Positions 33,860 through 42,033 of a stretch of DNA of 64,000 nucleotides are shown here, piece after piece; the first letter of the stretch is position 1, and the number at the start of each line of letters is the position of its first letter. This DNA comes from Pseudonocardia sp. N23. GTDB lineage: Bacteria; Actinomycetota; Actinomycetes; Mycobacteriales; Pseudonocardiaceae. The stretch covers positions 62,001 to 126,000 of the forward strand of contig NZ_BEGX01000002.1 in the NCBI RefSeq assembly GCF_002583555.1, written 5' to 3'. The notes under the pieces were generated by a model that was given only the letters and a program-made list of their open reading frames with translations, had not been told where the DNA came from and ran no database searches. A program made the translations under genes and the position numbers.

Positions 33860-34390
33860 ATGAGGATGTCCGAACGCCCCGCCCGTCCCGAGACCGCGGA
33901 CGACGACCCGGTGGTGGCGTCCGTGATGGCACGGGGCGTCGTGGGCATCGTCCCCGACGCGACGCTGCGGGTCGCGCTGCAGTTGATGATCGCCAGGCAC
34001 GTGCGGCACCTCCCGGTCATCGACGGGAGTGAGCGCTACCGCGTCGTCACCGAGACGGACCTCCTGCGCGGGACAATCGCCTCCCGCGGTCCGCTCGGCC
34101 TCGCGTCGCTGCGGGTGGCCGACGTAGCGCGAGCCGCAGCGGTCGTCCCCTCCGCGACCCGGATGTCGCAGGTGGCGCAGACCATGGAGCGGTCCGGTGG
34201 TGACGTGGTACTGGTCGAGGAGAACGGCGACCTCGTCGGCATCGTGACGGCGAGCGACGTGATCACCTGCATGGCCGCCATCTCCGGGACGACGGGGCCG
34301 GGGCCCACGGTCCTGTCCGGTCCCGACGAACGCCACCGTTCCGTGCGGCCGTCGCCCCCTCCTCGCCACCCTCCTGCGGCACGACGTTGA
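33860..34390 (+). CDS. Paired CBS-domain protein
   Basis: 176 residues with two CBS motifs: VASVMARGVVGIVPDATLRV to VTETDLLRG, and RVADVARAAAVVPSATRMSQ to LVGIVTASDVITCM. Such two-CBS proteins bind adenine nucleotides and are common in DosR-type regulons (the Rv2626c hypoxic response protein is one). A Pro-rich tail of about 35 residues follows. ATG 33860 has GGAGG 6 nt upstream. No attached catalytic domain, so it is probably a free regulatory or sensor module. Confidence 0.85.
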   Translation: MRMSERPARPETADDDPVVASVMARGVVGIVPDATLRVALQLMIARHVRHLPVIDGSERYRVVTETDLLRGTIASRGPLGLASLRVADVARAAAVVPSATRMSQVAQTMERSGGDVVLVEENGDLVGIVTASDVITCMAAISGTTGPGPTVLSGPDERHRSVRPSPPPRHPPAARR

Positions 34391-34509
34391 CCAGACCCGG
34401 CAGTGTCCCCGGCATGCTGTCCGGTTGCCTCCATTCCTCCGGAACGAGCCCGGTGCTCCCGTGGCGGCGACTGAGCCGCACGTCGGAGCCCGAGCGGACA
34501 GGACCGACG

Positions 34510-35478
34510 ATGCTCGACACAAGCCCGGCCTCCACAGTCGGAGCCGCAATCAGCCTCGCCTGCATGGCTCCCTCGGTGCACAACAGCCAGCCGTGGCGCT
34601 GGTTGGTGGGCGACCGGACCGTCCACCTGTACGCCGACCTCGGTCGCTGGCTTCCGGCGGCCGACCCCCAGGGACGCGACATGGTCATCAGCTGCGGTGC
34701 AGCCCTGCACCACCTCCGGGTCGCCCTGGGTGCGAGCGGCCACCGGGCACTGGTGCACCGTCTGCCCAACCCCGCCGATGGGGACCACCTCGCCGCCGTC
34801 GAGGTTCGAGAGGGCGGCGAACCCGACGCCGACCTCGGTCTCGCCGCCGCGATCCCGGCACGCCGCAGCGACCGCCGCCCATTCGGGTCGTGGCCGGTTC
34901 CCGGGGCGTTCGTCGACGAGCTCGCCGGCGCAGGCGCGAGCCACGGGGCCCAGGTGCGGCATGTCGATCCCGGCCTGCGGACCACGGTGCTGCGCGCGAT
35001 CCGCGAGGCCGACACCATCCAGGCGGACCTGCCCGGCTACGCCACCGAGCTCGCGCTCTGGAGCGGCGCACGAACGGGAGCCGACGGGGTGCCTTCGTCG
35101 AACCTCCCGGCGGGCCCGGCTCCGGAGGGTGCCGTGGCGCGACGGTTCTCCCCCGGTGAGCTCCGGGTGCGCCCGGACGACCCGGACGGGGCCGAGCTGC
35201 TGATCATCGCGACCTCGTCCGACGACCCGCTGTCCTGGCTGCGCGCCGGTGAGGCGCTCAGTGCAGTCACGTTGCGGGCGGCCGTGCTCGGCCTCGCGTC
35301 CTGCCCGTTGAGTGCACCGGTCGAGGTCGCAGCACCGAGGGCGCTGCTGCGCGACGCCGTCCTCGACGGGTCGGCGATGCCACAGATCGTCCTGCGCATC
35401 GGCTGGGCACCACCCGGTCAGCTGCCGCGCACACCACGCCGCCGGCTGTCCGAGGTCGTCTCGATGCTCGGCGAGTGA
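34510..35478 (+). CDS. Acg-type nitroreductase-fold protein (copy 1)
   Basis: 322 residues resembling the Acg/Rv3127/Rv2032 family of the mycobacterial DosR regulon, a tandem nitroreductase fold with a lid that closes the active site. Hallmarks are APSVHNSQPWRW, GRDMVISCGAALHHLRVAL, RRSDRRPF and the C-terminal PQIVLRIGWA plus TPRRRLSEVV. Two similar proteins occur at 50905 and 58339. Members may sequester FMN rather than catalyse. ATG 34510. A weak box (GGGCC-CACG-GTCCT, 34301-34314) lies within the upstream CBS gene. Confidence 0.85.
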   Translation: MLDTSPASTVGAAISLACMAPSVHNSQPWRWLVGDRTVHLYADLGRWLPAADPQGRDMVISCGAALHHLRVALGASGHRALVHRLPNPADGDHLAAVEVREGGEPDADLGLAAAIPARRSDRRPFGSWPVPGAFVDELAGAGASHGAQVRHVDPGLRTTVLRAIREADTIQADLPGYATELALWSGARTGADGVPSSNLPAGPAPEGAVARRFSPGELRVRPDDPDGAELLIIATSSDDPLSWLRAGEALSAVTLRAAVLGLASCPLSAPVEVAAPRALLRDAVLDGSAMPQIVLRIGWAPPGQLPRTPRRRLSEVVSMLGE

Positions 35479-35934
35479 CGGATGCCTGCAGTGCTACAGA
35501 GGTTCACCCGTGACGCACCGGGTCCGAACGCGGCGTCGGGCCGGGGCCTGCCCCGTGCCGGACTCTCCTCCGATGCCTGCCATCAGACCCGGGTGTGGGC
35601 GGGCCAGGCGCCGGTCGGGACGACGGACGCGGCCAGCAGCACGGCCGCGACGATGGTCGTCACGGGCGCAGGGTCCGAGGTCCCTCTGCCGGCGCCCCTC
35701 CGACCCTGGTCGCGCCGTCGACAACGGCGGATCGTGAACCGGACGGCACCGGATCCGGCCCGGGAGGACCCCGATGCCCGTCCGTACCCCACCGTCGCGA
35801 CCGGCGAGGACGGTGTCGACGGCACAGCAGTCCTGAGTGATGGCACGGACGAGATCGGCCCGGGTGCGCGATGTCGCACCACGACACGAGTTCGGCCCGG
35901 CCCCGGTGCCGGGACCGCGAGGGAGGTGCCCGCA
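35479..35934 (+). other. Gap with DosR-like box and a short leader ORF
   Basis: 456 bp without a normal gene. GGGTC-CGAG-GTCCC at 35671-35684 keeps 9 of 10 positions. Exactly 90 bp downstream, ATG 35774, preceded by GGGAGG, opens a 20-codon ORF (35774-35836) that ends before the flavodoxin gene. It may be a leader peptide or mark the true transcript. Confidence 0.4.
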
Positions 35935-36465
35935 GTGCGCGTGGTGATCGTGTGTGAGAGCTGCTTCGGCAACACCGGATCGATCGCGAGCGCGGTCGCC
36001 GATGGGCTCCGGGACGCCGTTCCCGATGCCGACGTGAGCGTTCTCGACGTGTCGGGTGCCTCACCCGACGCCGCGGCCGCCGCGGACCTGCTCGTGGTCG
36101 CTGCGCCGACCCACACCTTCGGACTCAGCCGGCCCGGATCACGCCGAGCGGCACAGCAGATGGGCGCGACGATCACGCCGTCGGTGACCGGGATGCGCGA
36201 GTGGTTGGGATCCCTCGCGCGTACGGACGTCGGTGGGCACGTTGCCGCTCTGGACACGCGCCTCTCGAGTGCGCTGCTGTGGGGCTCAGCCGCTCGCGCC
36301 ATGATGCGTCGACTGCGGTCGTTGGGTGGCACGTCGTTGGCTCCCCCGGAGACCTTCTGGCTGCGCGACATGGCCGGCCCGCCGCTGGACGCCGAGCAGT
36401 CCCGCGCACGCCTCTGGGGCGCCATGCTCGGCGAGCGACTCGTCTCCGCGACACCTGTGCGCTGA
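35935..36465 (+). CDS. Flavodoxin-like protein
   Basis: 176 residues with the flavodoxin FMN phosphate loop near the N-terminus (VVIVCESCFGNTGSIASAVA; the usual T/S-x-T-G-x-T is altered to SCFGNTGS) and the LLVVAAPTHTFGLSRPGS strand-loop. It probably binds FMN and carries electrons or senses redox state. GTG 35935 has GGGAGG 8 nt upstream. Convergent with a universal stress protein gene across a hairpin terminator. Confidence 0.75.
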   Translation: MRVVIVCESCFGNTGSIASAVADGLRDAVPDADVSVLDVSGASPDAAAAADLLVVAAPTHTFGLSRPGSRRAAQQMGATITPSVTGMREWLGSLARTDVGGHVAALDTRLSSALLWGSAARAMMRRLRSLGGTSLAPPETFWLRDMAGPPLDAEQSRARLWGAMLGERLVSATPVR

Positions 36466-36661
36466 CGGCGGCGTGCCGTCTCGCTCGGTCACCGACCAGG
36501 ACACGACACTGTCTGAGCGCTCGGCCCGGGGGGCCGGCCCGCGTTCCCACACGAGATCACGAACCTCGATGAACGCAACCTCGGGCCACCGCCGGAGCGG
36601 CGACGCATCCTTCGCCGGAGTCGATCCGGCAACCGAGCTCGTCGTCCGGCTCGGTCGGATC

Positions 36662-36695
36662 CCTGCTCAGCCCGACGGGTTCCGGGCTGAGCAGG
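36662..36695. terminator. Bidirectional hairpin terminator
   Basis: Perfect 12-bp stem CCTGCTCAGCCC / GGGCTGAGCAGG with a 10-nt loop, in the 302-bp gap between the convergent flavodoxin and stress protein genes. Nothing else is seen in this gap. Confidence 0.8.
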
Positions 36696-36767
36696 AGGCG
36701 GGACGCACGCCGTCGACGGGCACCGGCGGCAAGGCGGCCGGTGCCGGGTCGGCGCCGCACGACACGG

Positions 36768-37655
36768 TCACCGCGAGGACGAGACCGGCGGGACTGCCGG
36801 CGCGTGATCGGGGTCGGTGACGACGAACGGATCGGCGAGCAGTGGAACGGCGACGATCGGGCAGGGTGCGAACTCGATGAGCCGGCGCATCGTCGACGGA
36901 GCCGACGACGGCTGCGGATGATGGCCGACCACGATCACCCGTGCCGACGTCGCGAGGTCCATCAACCCCTGCCCGGTGCCGGACTCGATCACTTCACCGG
37001 CCACCGGCACGTCGGAGTCCTGGTCGGACACCCAGCGCATACCCCAATCGACGAGTCGTCGTGCCGTCGCGGCGGCATCGCCACGCGGAACCGATCCCGC
37101 CGGCCCCCCGTCCGCGGCACAGTGAGCGACGAGTACGGACGTCCCCCACGCACGAGCGAGCAGCAGAGCGGTGTCGAGAACGCCCGGCCCGGTCCCGAGA
37201 TCCTCCACCGCCGCGACGACGGCGCCACGACGCGACGGCGGCACTCCCGGTGTCGCGCCGCGCACGACGGCGACCGGACATCCCACTCGTCCAGCGAGCC
37301 CCAACGCGACGTGCCCCACGAGCGTGCCCGACCAGGCGCCGTCTCCGTAGCTGCCCAGAACCAGGAGGCGGGCCTCCCCTGCGCGCATGTGCAACAAGTC
37401 CACGGTGTTGCCGTGGACGACCTCCACCGAGGGCCTGTCGACGCCGCAGCGCTCGGCGTCGGCGAGCAGCTCCCGCATGTACGGCCGAAGTGGCGCCGCG
37501 GCGAGGTTCGCCGAACCGTGGAGCTGTGCGTGCAGCAGCAGGAGAGGTGCGCCGGTCGCCGCGGCGAGCTCGGCGGCCCAGTGCAGGGCGACCCGGGAGG
37601 ACGCGGACTCGTCGACGCCGACGACGATGGGTCGGGGACGGTGCTGGCTGGACAT
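36768..37655 (-). CDS. Universal stress protein, two UspA domains
   Basis: 295 residues, tandem UspA domains. Domain 1 starts PIVVGVDESASSRVALHWAA and keeps an ATP-loop-like LVLGSYGDGAWSG. In domain 2 the loop is eroded (VVGHHPQPSSAPSTMRRL), so only one site may bind ATP. ATG 37655 has GGAGG upstream. A perfect DosR-like box lies 91 bp upstream. It is one of six such proteins in the island; its C-terminal half resembles the protein at 46937 (TMRRLIEFAPCP / TMRSLVEFAPCT), so these two are close paralogues. Confidence 0.88.
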   Translation of the reverse strand: MSSQHRPRPIVVGVDESASSRVALHWAAELAAATGAPLLLLHAQLHGSANLAAAPLRPYMRELLADAERCGVDRPSVEVVHGNTVDLLHMRAGEARLLVLGSYGDGAWSGTLVGHVALGLAGRVGCPVAVVRGATPGVPPSRRGAVVAAVEDLGTGPGVLDTALLLARAWGTSVLVAHCAADGGPAGSVPRGDAAATARRLVDWGMRWVSDQDSDVPVAGEVIESGTGQGLMDLATSARVIVVGHHPQPSSAPSTMRRLIEFAPCPIVAVPLLADPFVVTDPDHAPAVPPVSSSR

Positions 37656-37745
37656 CTCGAGGCCTCCATGACGACGGTGATCCGGTCCCCCACAGCCTGA
37701 TCGGGTCCGGACCGTCCCCACAGGGGTCGACGGCGGTGCCGGCCC

Positions 37746-37759
37746 GGGACGAAGGTCCC
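37746..37759. promoter_or_regulatory. Perfect DosR-like box
   Basis: GGGAC-GAAG-GTCCC, 10 of 10 fixed positions, a complete palindrome in its arms; 91 bp upstream of the stress protein start at 37655. Confidence 0.8.
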
Positions 37760-37816
37760 GCGTCGGTGCACGGTGGAAGAGCCGGGCCGGAGCGAGCCGG
37801 TGCCCCGGGCACCCCG

Positions 37817-38527
37817 TCAGAACAGCGGCGTCGCCACGGCGTCACGCCGCGACTCGATCGAACGGTAGGTCAGCCTGTCGACCACCGCGACGACGCCTTC
37901 CAGACGTCCGACGAGCGCGACAGCCAGCTCGGCGTCGGACCGCAGCGCCAGCTCGCCGTTGAGGGTCGCGACGCCGTCGCGGACATCGATCTCCATCGTC
38001 GCGGGGTCGACGCCGAGGAACGTACCGAACACCCCGTGCAGGATCTCGTGACGCAGGTCCGCGTCGCCGCGGAGGAAGACGGACAGGACGTCGGCTCGCC
38101 CGAGCACCCCGACCAGCCGCCCACGCCCACCGCTGTCGTCGACGACCGCCAGCCAACCCACTGAGCGCGTCCGCATCACCCGTGCCGCCTCGGCGACAGA
38201 CGCCTCGGGCCCCACCTGGACGACCGGGCTGGTCATCACGTCGGCCGCCGTCGTGGGGCGAATGGCCGACATGTCGTGTCGGGACCATCCGGGATCGCGC
38301 AGCCGACCGGGATCACCGTGTTCAGCCGTCCGGCTGAGATCAGCCTGGGACACGACCCCGACGACCGTTCCGCCCGGCGCCACGACCGGCACCGCGCGCA
38401 CTGCCCGCCGGATCAGAGTGCGGACCACCTCGTCGAAGGACGTGTCCGGCGACACCGACACGACGGCGGTGGACATCACGTCGCGGACCAGCGTGCGCCG
38501 TAGGGCGCACCGGGGGCGGCCCGTCAC
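37817..38527 (-). CDS. CBS-pair plus BON domain protein
   Basis: 236 residues. The CBS pair covers LVRDVMSTAVVSVSPDTSFD through TAADVMTSPVVQVGPEASVA to LVGVLGRADVLSVFL. A BON domain follows (MEIDVRDGVATLNGELALRS ... EGVVAVVDRLTY). CBS senses adenylates and BON is thought to bind lipid or membrane. GTG 38527 overlaps the stop of the upstream stress protein gene by 4 nt, so the two are translationally coupled. A very similar protein is cut by the right edge of the window at 63589. Confidence 0.87.
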   Translation of the reverse strand: MTGRPRCALRRTLVRDVMSTAVVSVSPDTSFDEVVRTLIRRAVRAVPVVAPGGTVVGVVSQADLSRTAEHGDPGRLRDPGWSRHDMSAIRPTTAADVMTSPVVQVGPEASVAEAARVMRTRSVGWLAVVDDSGGRGRLVGVLGRADVLSVFLRGDADLRHEILHGVFGTFLGVDPATMEIDVRDGVATLNGELALRSDAELAVALVGRLEGVVAVVDRLTYRSIESRRDAVATPLF

Positions 38528-39393
38528 GGCTTGACCACCGCAACGGGACACGCGCCGTGGCGCAACAAGGCCTGGCTCACGGAACCCAGCAGCAACCCTC
38601 GTACGACGCCGCGTCCGTGACCCCCGACGACGAGCAGCTGCGCCGTCGAGGACAGACCGACGAGTACGGCGGCCGGATTCTCGCGGACGACTCGGCGCGT
38701 GACTGTGACGTCCGGGTACTTCTCCGACCACCCCGCCAGCCGCTGGGCGAGCAGCTCGGCCTCCTCCGCCTCCACGGCGTCCCAGTCCACCAAGGGTCCC
38801 GCGAACGGATCCAGAACCGCGTCGGTCCAGACATGGACCGCGACCAACGGGACGCGTCGCGCGGATGCCTCGGCGAACGCGAAGGACACGGCCGCCTCGC
38901 TCACCGGCGAACCGTCGATCCCGACGACGACGGGCCCGTCCGCCGTCGCGTCCCCGCGGACGACGACCACCGGGCAGTCGGCCGACGCGGCCACGGCCAT
39001 CGAGACCGAGCCGGCGAGCAGGCCGGCGAACCCCCCGACGCCGCGATTGCCCACGACGAGCAGGCCGGCGGTGGTCGACTCCTCATGGAGGACGGCGACG
39101 GCCGGTCCGCCGAGCACCTCGGTGCGTACGTCGATGCCCCCGACCGTGCCGATCGCCGCCGCTTTCGCCACGTCCAGCCGTTCCTGAGCGACCTCGGTCA
39201 TCGAATCACGTATGTAGGCGGGCTCCAGGGCCGTCGCACCGATGCGCCTCGGAACGATCCACTCGATCGCGGCCACGAGCCGCAGCGGAACGGCGCGTCG
39301 ATCCGCCTCCCTCGCCGCCCACCGGACGGCGCCCAGCGACTCGGGTGACCCGTCGACCCCTGCAACGACGATGTGGTCCCGGTGTTCGTCCAT
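38524..39393 (-). CDS. Universal stress protein, two UspA domains
   Basis: 289 residues. Both domains have complete ATP loops: VVGNRGVGGFAGLLAGSVS and VVGGHGRGVVRGLLLGSVS, matching G-x2-G-x9-G-S/T. This makes it an ATP-binding type like Rv1996 and Rv2623 of M. tuberculosis. ATG 39393 follows GGAGG. First gene of a two-gene unit with the CBS-BON protein. It shares a 198-bp divergent region with the kinase gene at 39592; a box in that gap may serve both. Confidence 0.9.
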   Translation of the reverse strand: MDEHRDHIVVAGVDGSPESLGAVRWAAREADRRAVPLRLVAAIEWIVPRRIGATALEPAYIRDSMTEVAQERLDVAKAAAIGTVGGIDVRTEVLGGPAVAVLHEESTTAGLLVVGNRGVGGFAGLLAGSVSMAVAASADCPVVVVRGDATADGPVVVGIDGSPVSEAAVSFAFAEASARRVPLVAVHVWTDAVLDPFAGPLVDWDAVEAEEAELLAQRLAGWSEKYPDVTVTRRVVRENPAAVLVGLSSTAQLLVVGGHGRGVVRGLLLGSVSQALLRHGACPVAVVKP

Positions 39394-39496
39394 GTCGCCT
39401 CCTGAATCGGTCTCTCCGACGAGCCTGCCTCGTCCGGTGTCCCGTCGACTCCGGCTGCGGGTCACTCGTCCGGCAATCCGAACGCCCTGTCCCGGG

Positions 39497-39510
39497 GGGC
39501 CGGAAGGCCC
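39497..39510. promoter_or_regulatory. DosR-like box between divergent stress protein and kinase genes
   Basis: GGGCC-GGAA-GGCCC, 8 of 10 fixed positions with compensating changes that keep the palindrome. It lies 104 bp from the stress protein start and 81 bp before the kinase start. Confidence 0.55.
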
Positions 39511-39591
39511 TCCCGGGGGTGGCCGGGCCTGAACGGGACCATCGGCTCGGAGACCAGGGCAGGAAGTCGCTCGTGCACGTCGACCGGGCCG

Positions 39592-41100
39592 GTGAGCCTC
39601 GTGGCCGTGGACGAGACGAGGTCGACGAGCGGTACCGAGACTCTCGCGGCGATGCACGAGACCCATATCGGTCTCGTCCTGCTCCTCGGCGACCGGGCAT
39701 ACAAGATCAAGAAGCCGGTCCGCATGCCGTTCTGCGACTTCTCGACCTCCGACCTGCGTCGGACGGCGATCCGGCGCGAGCTCCGGCTGAACCGGCGCCT
39801 CGCCCCGGACGTCTATCTCGGCACTGCCGAGCTGACGGGCGAGGGCTGCACCGAACCGGTGCTCGTCATGCGCCGGATGCCCGAGCACCGACGTCTCTCG
39901 ACCCTGCTCACGGGCGGCGTCGACGTCTCCGCGGACCTGCGGCGGCTCGCGCGGTCGTTGGCGGCGTTCCACTCCGGCGCCGCACGGTCGGCGGTGATCA
40001 CCGCCGACGGTGGGACCGACGCGCTCCGCGAGCGCTGGGCCGCGAACCTGTCCGAGCTGGAGCCGTTCCGCTCCCGCCCACTCGATCCGCACGTCCTCGA
40101 CCTCGTCGACAGTCTCGCGCCGCGCTTTCTCGCGGGCCGCGCGGCGCTGTTCGCGCGACGCGCGGCCGAGGGGCGGATCGTCGACGGCCACGGTGACCTG
40201 CTGGCCGACGACGTCTTCTGCCTCGACGACGGGCCACGGGCACTCGACTGCCTCGACTTCGACGACCGGCTCCGCCACGTGGACGGGCTCGACGACGTCG
40301 CATTCCTCGCCATGGACCTCGAACGGCTCGGCGCACCCCTCGCCGCCGAGCGGTTTCTCTCCTCGTACGCGACGTTCGCAGGCGATCCGGCCCCGCCCGC
40401 GCTGGTGCACCACTTCATCGCCTACCGGGCGGGCGTCCGGGCGAAGGTTGCCTGCCTGCGACATGCGCAGGACGCCACCTGCGGAGCGGGCTCCGGGGCG
40501 ATGCGCCTTCTCGACCTCTGCGCTGCCCACCTGCGCAGTGGTGCACCGCGGCTCGCCCTCGTGGGGGGGCTGCCCGGTACCGGCAAGTCGACGCTCGCCG
40601 CCGGGCTGGCCGATGCCGTGGGCGCCGTCCTGATCTCCAGTGACCACCTGCGCAAGGAGCTCGCCGGGATGACCCCGCCCGAGTCCGCTGCCGCGGAGTT
40701 CGAGACCGGGCTCTACACACGGGCGCGGACCACGGAGGTCTACCGGCAGATGTTGGAGCGGGCCGCCGTGCTCCTCACACTCGGGGAGTCGGTCGTACTC
40801 GACGCGTCGTGGACGAACAGCTCGGCACGCGTCGCCGCCCGCCGGACCGCGACGACACAAGTCGCGGAGCTGGTGCAGCTCTGCTGTACCGCGCCCGGTG
40901 ACGTCGCCGCGGCACGGATCCGAGCGCGACACGGATCAGCATCCGACGCGACGCCGGCGATTGCCGAACGGATGGCGGCCGCGATGGACGACTGGCCCGA
41001 AGCTGCCCGTATCGACACTGTGTCGGCCCCGGCCGACTGCCTCCGGACCGCACTGCGACATTGGGAGGTCGCCGTCGAGACACCTCACACGGTGTCGTAG
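39592..41100 (+). CDS. Bifunctional aminoglycoside phosphotransferase-like / AAA kinase protein (Rv2004c-like)
   Basis: 502 residues. The N-terminal half is an APH-like kinase fold with VDGHGDLLADDVFCLDD as the catalytic loop (HGDL) and DCLDFDDRLRHVDGLDD as the metal-binding part. The C-terminal half has a P-loop LVGGLPGTGKSTLAAGLADA near residue 322 and an AAA/zeta-like kinase domain. Rv2004c, a DosR regulon member, has the same architecture. GTG 39592 is taken; GTG 39601 is possible. Substrates are unknown. Confidence 0.82.
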   Translation: MSLVAVDETRSTSGTETLAAMHETHIGLVLLLGDRAYKIKKPVRMPFCDFSTSDLRRTAIRRELRLNRRLAPDVYLGTAELTGEGCTEPVLVMRRMPEHRRLSTLLTGGVDVSADLRRLARSLAAFHSGAARSAVITADGGTDALRERWAANLSELEPFRSRPLDPHVLDLVDSLAPRFLAGRAALFARRAAEGRIVDGHGDLLADDVFCLDDGPRALDCLDFDDRLRHVDGLDDVAFLAMDLERLGAPLAAERFLSSYATFAGDPAPPALVHHFIAYRAGVRAKVACLRHAQDATCGAGSGAMRLLDLCAAHLRSGAPRLALVGGLPGTGKSTLAAGLADAVGAVLISSDHLRKELAGMTPPESAAAEFETGLYTRARTTEVYRQMLERAAVLLTLGESVVLDASWTNSSARVAARRTATTQVAELVQLCCTAPGDVAAARIRARHGSASDATPAIAERMAAAMDDWPEAARIDTVSAPADCLRTALRHWEVAVETPHTVS

Positions 41101-41245
41101 TACTCGCGGCCGCAGCCGATCGACCGCGGATTCAGGAGGCAGGCCCCACGCGGTCGGGCCGGGGCCCCGACCCGTCCACGTCCCTCTACAGGGAGCACGG
41201 CTGCCGGCCGGTCCGGTTCGCGGATCCGACCCCGAGATCGTCGAG

Positions 41246-41259
41246 GGGTCGGAGGTCCG
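41246..41259. promoter_or_regulatory. DosR-like box before a small-protein gene
   Basis: GGGTC-GGAG-GTCCG, 8 of 10 fixed positions, ending 95 bp before ATG 41355. Confidence 0.45.
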
Positions 41260-41354
41260 CTCGGAAGACACCCTCCGGCCCTGGCACCCGTGCGGGCACC
41301 GGCGGACCGTGGGCGCGTGCCCGGATCACCCGGGCCGGAGCCGAGGAGGCAGCA

Positions 41355-41549
41355 ATGTTCTCGACCCTCTCCCCGACGGCGGCCATCGTCGTCGACGACA
41401 GTGGTATCCGCATCGGCACAGTGGACGACGACGGACAGATCCGTGACTTCGCCGGCGTCCACATCGGGGTCGTCCCGCCTGGCCGGGGTGACACCGCGGT
41501 GGACTTCGCCGGTATCCGTCTCGGCCACGTCGTCCACGGCCGGGGCTGA
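41355..41549 (+). CDS. Small conserved-looking protein with internal repeat
   Basis: 64 residues, not recognised. The sequence is built of short repeats: IRIGTVDDDGQIRDFAGVHI, then a second DFAGIRLGHVV, suggesting a small beta structure. ATG 41355 has GAGGAGG 7 nt upstream, and a DosR-like box at the usual offset lies upstream, which supports a real gene. It ends 9 bp before a strong terminator. Function unknown. Confidence 0.65.
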   Translation: MFSTLSPTAAIVVDDSGIRIGTVDDDGQIRDFAGVHIGVVPPGRGDTAVDFAGIRLGHVVHGRG

Positions 41550-41552
41550 GCC

Positions 41553-41594
41553 GCAGGACCGGCGGGGCCGTGGGGCCCCGCCGGCGCGTCCTGC
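41553..41594. terminator. Bidirectional hairpin terminator
   Basis: 11-bp stem CCGGCGGGGCC / GGCCCCGCCGG (41559-41584) with a GTGG loop, extended past a 4-nt bulge by GCAGGA / TCCTGC. It separates the plus-strand small gene from the minus-strand DUF35 gene. Confidence 0.8.
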
Positions 41595-41633
41595 CGACGC
41601 ACCCGACCACGATGTGGTCGCCGATCCGGGAAC

Positions 41634-42032
41634 TCATCGGATCCGGAACGCGATGACGGGCAGGTCGGCGGTCCGCAGCACATCGAGCTCCACCAGCACG
41701 TCACGGCGTTCGTAGAGGTCCTCCATCGCATCGGGAGTCGGGTCGACGCCCGTGAGAACACCCTGAGTGGCGATTCCCTCGTCGAGCAGGACGTGGCTGA
41801 GGACGTAAGGGGCGAGACCGACGAAACGCGGGTGCGACGCCGGTGCCGTGGTGTGCGACGCGAACAGCAGCACGCCCCGGCCGGCGAGACGGACCTCCTC
41901 ATAGGTGAAGCTGCCGCAGTCGTCGCAGCAGGTCGTCATCGGAAACGTCAGTCCGTAGCAGTCCGTGCAACGATGGGCGTACATGATCCCGCCGGCCAGA
42001 CCCCGGTAATGGCGTTCGATGATCGATGTCAT
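41634..42032 (-). CDS. DUF35 OB-fold / zinc-ribbon acyl-CoA-associated protein
   Basis: 132 residues. The N-terminal rubredoxin-like zinc ribbon has Cys pairs in HRCTDCYG and TCCDDCGSF; the OB-fold follows (RGVLLFASHTTAPASHPRF ... EGIATQGVLTGVD). DUF35 proteins pair with thiolase-like enzymes and present CoA substrates, as in the Ltp2-ChsH2 steroid aldolase. The ATG lies one base after the stop of the thiolase-like gene, so the two form an obligate-looking pair. Confidence 0.83.
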   Translation of the reverse strand: MTSIIERHYRGLAGGIMYAHRCTDCYGLTFPMTTCCDDCGSFTYEEVRLAGRGVLLFASHTTAPASHPRFVGLAPYVLSHVLLDEGIATQGVLTGVDPTPDAMEDLYERRDVLVELDVLRTADLPVIAFRIR

Positions 42033-42033
42033 G

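Noticed and set aside
38865-40196. Plus-strand open frame opposite the stress protein gene
   Set aside because: Composition is nearly all Arg/Pro/Gly and it overlaps two well-supported genes.
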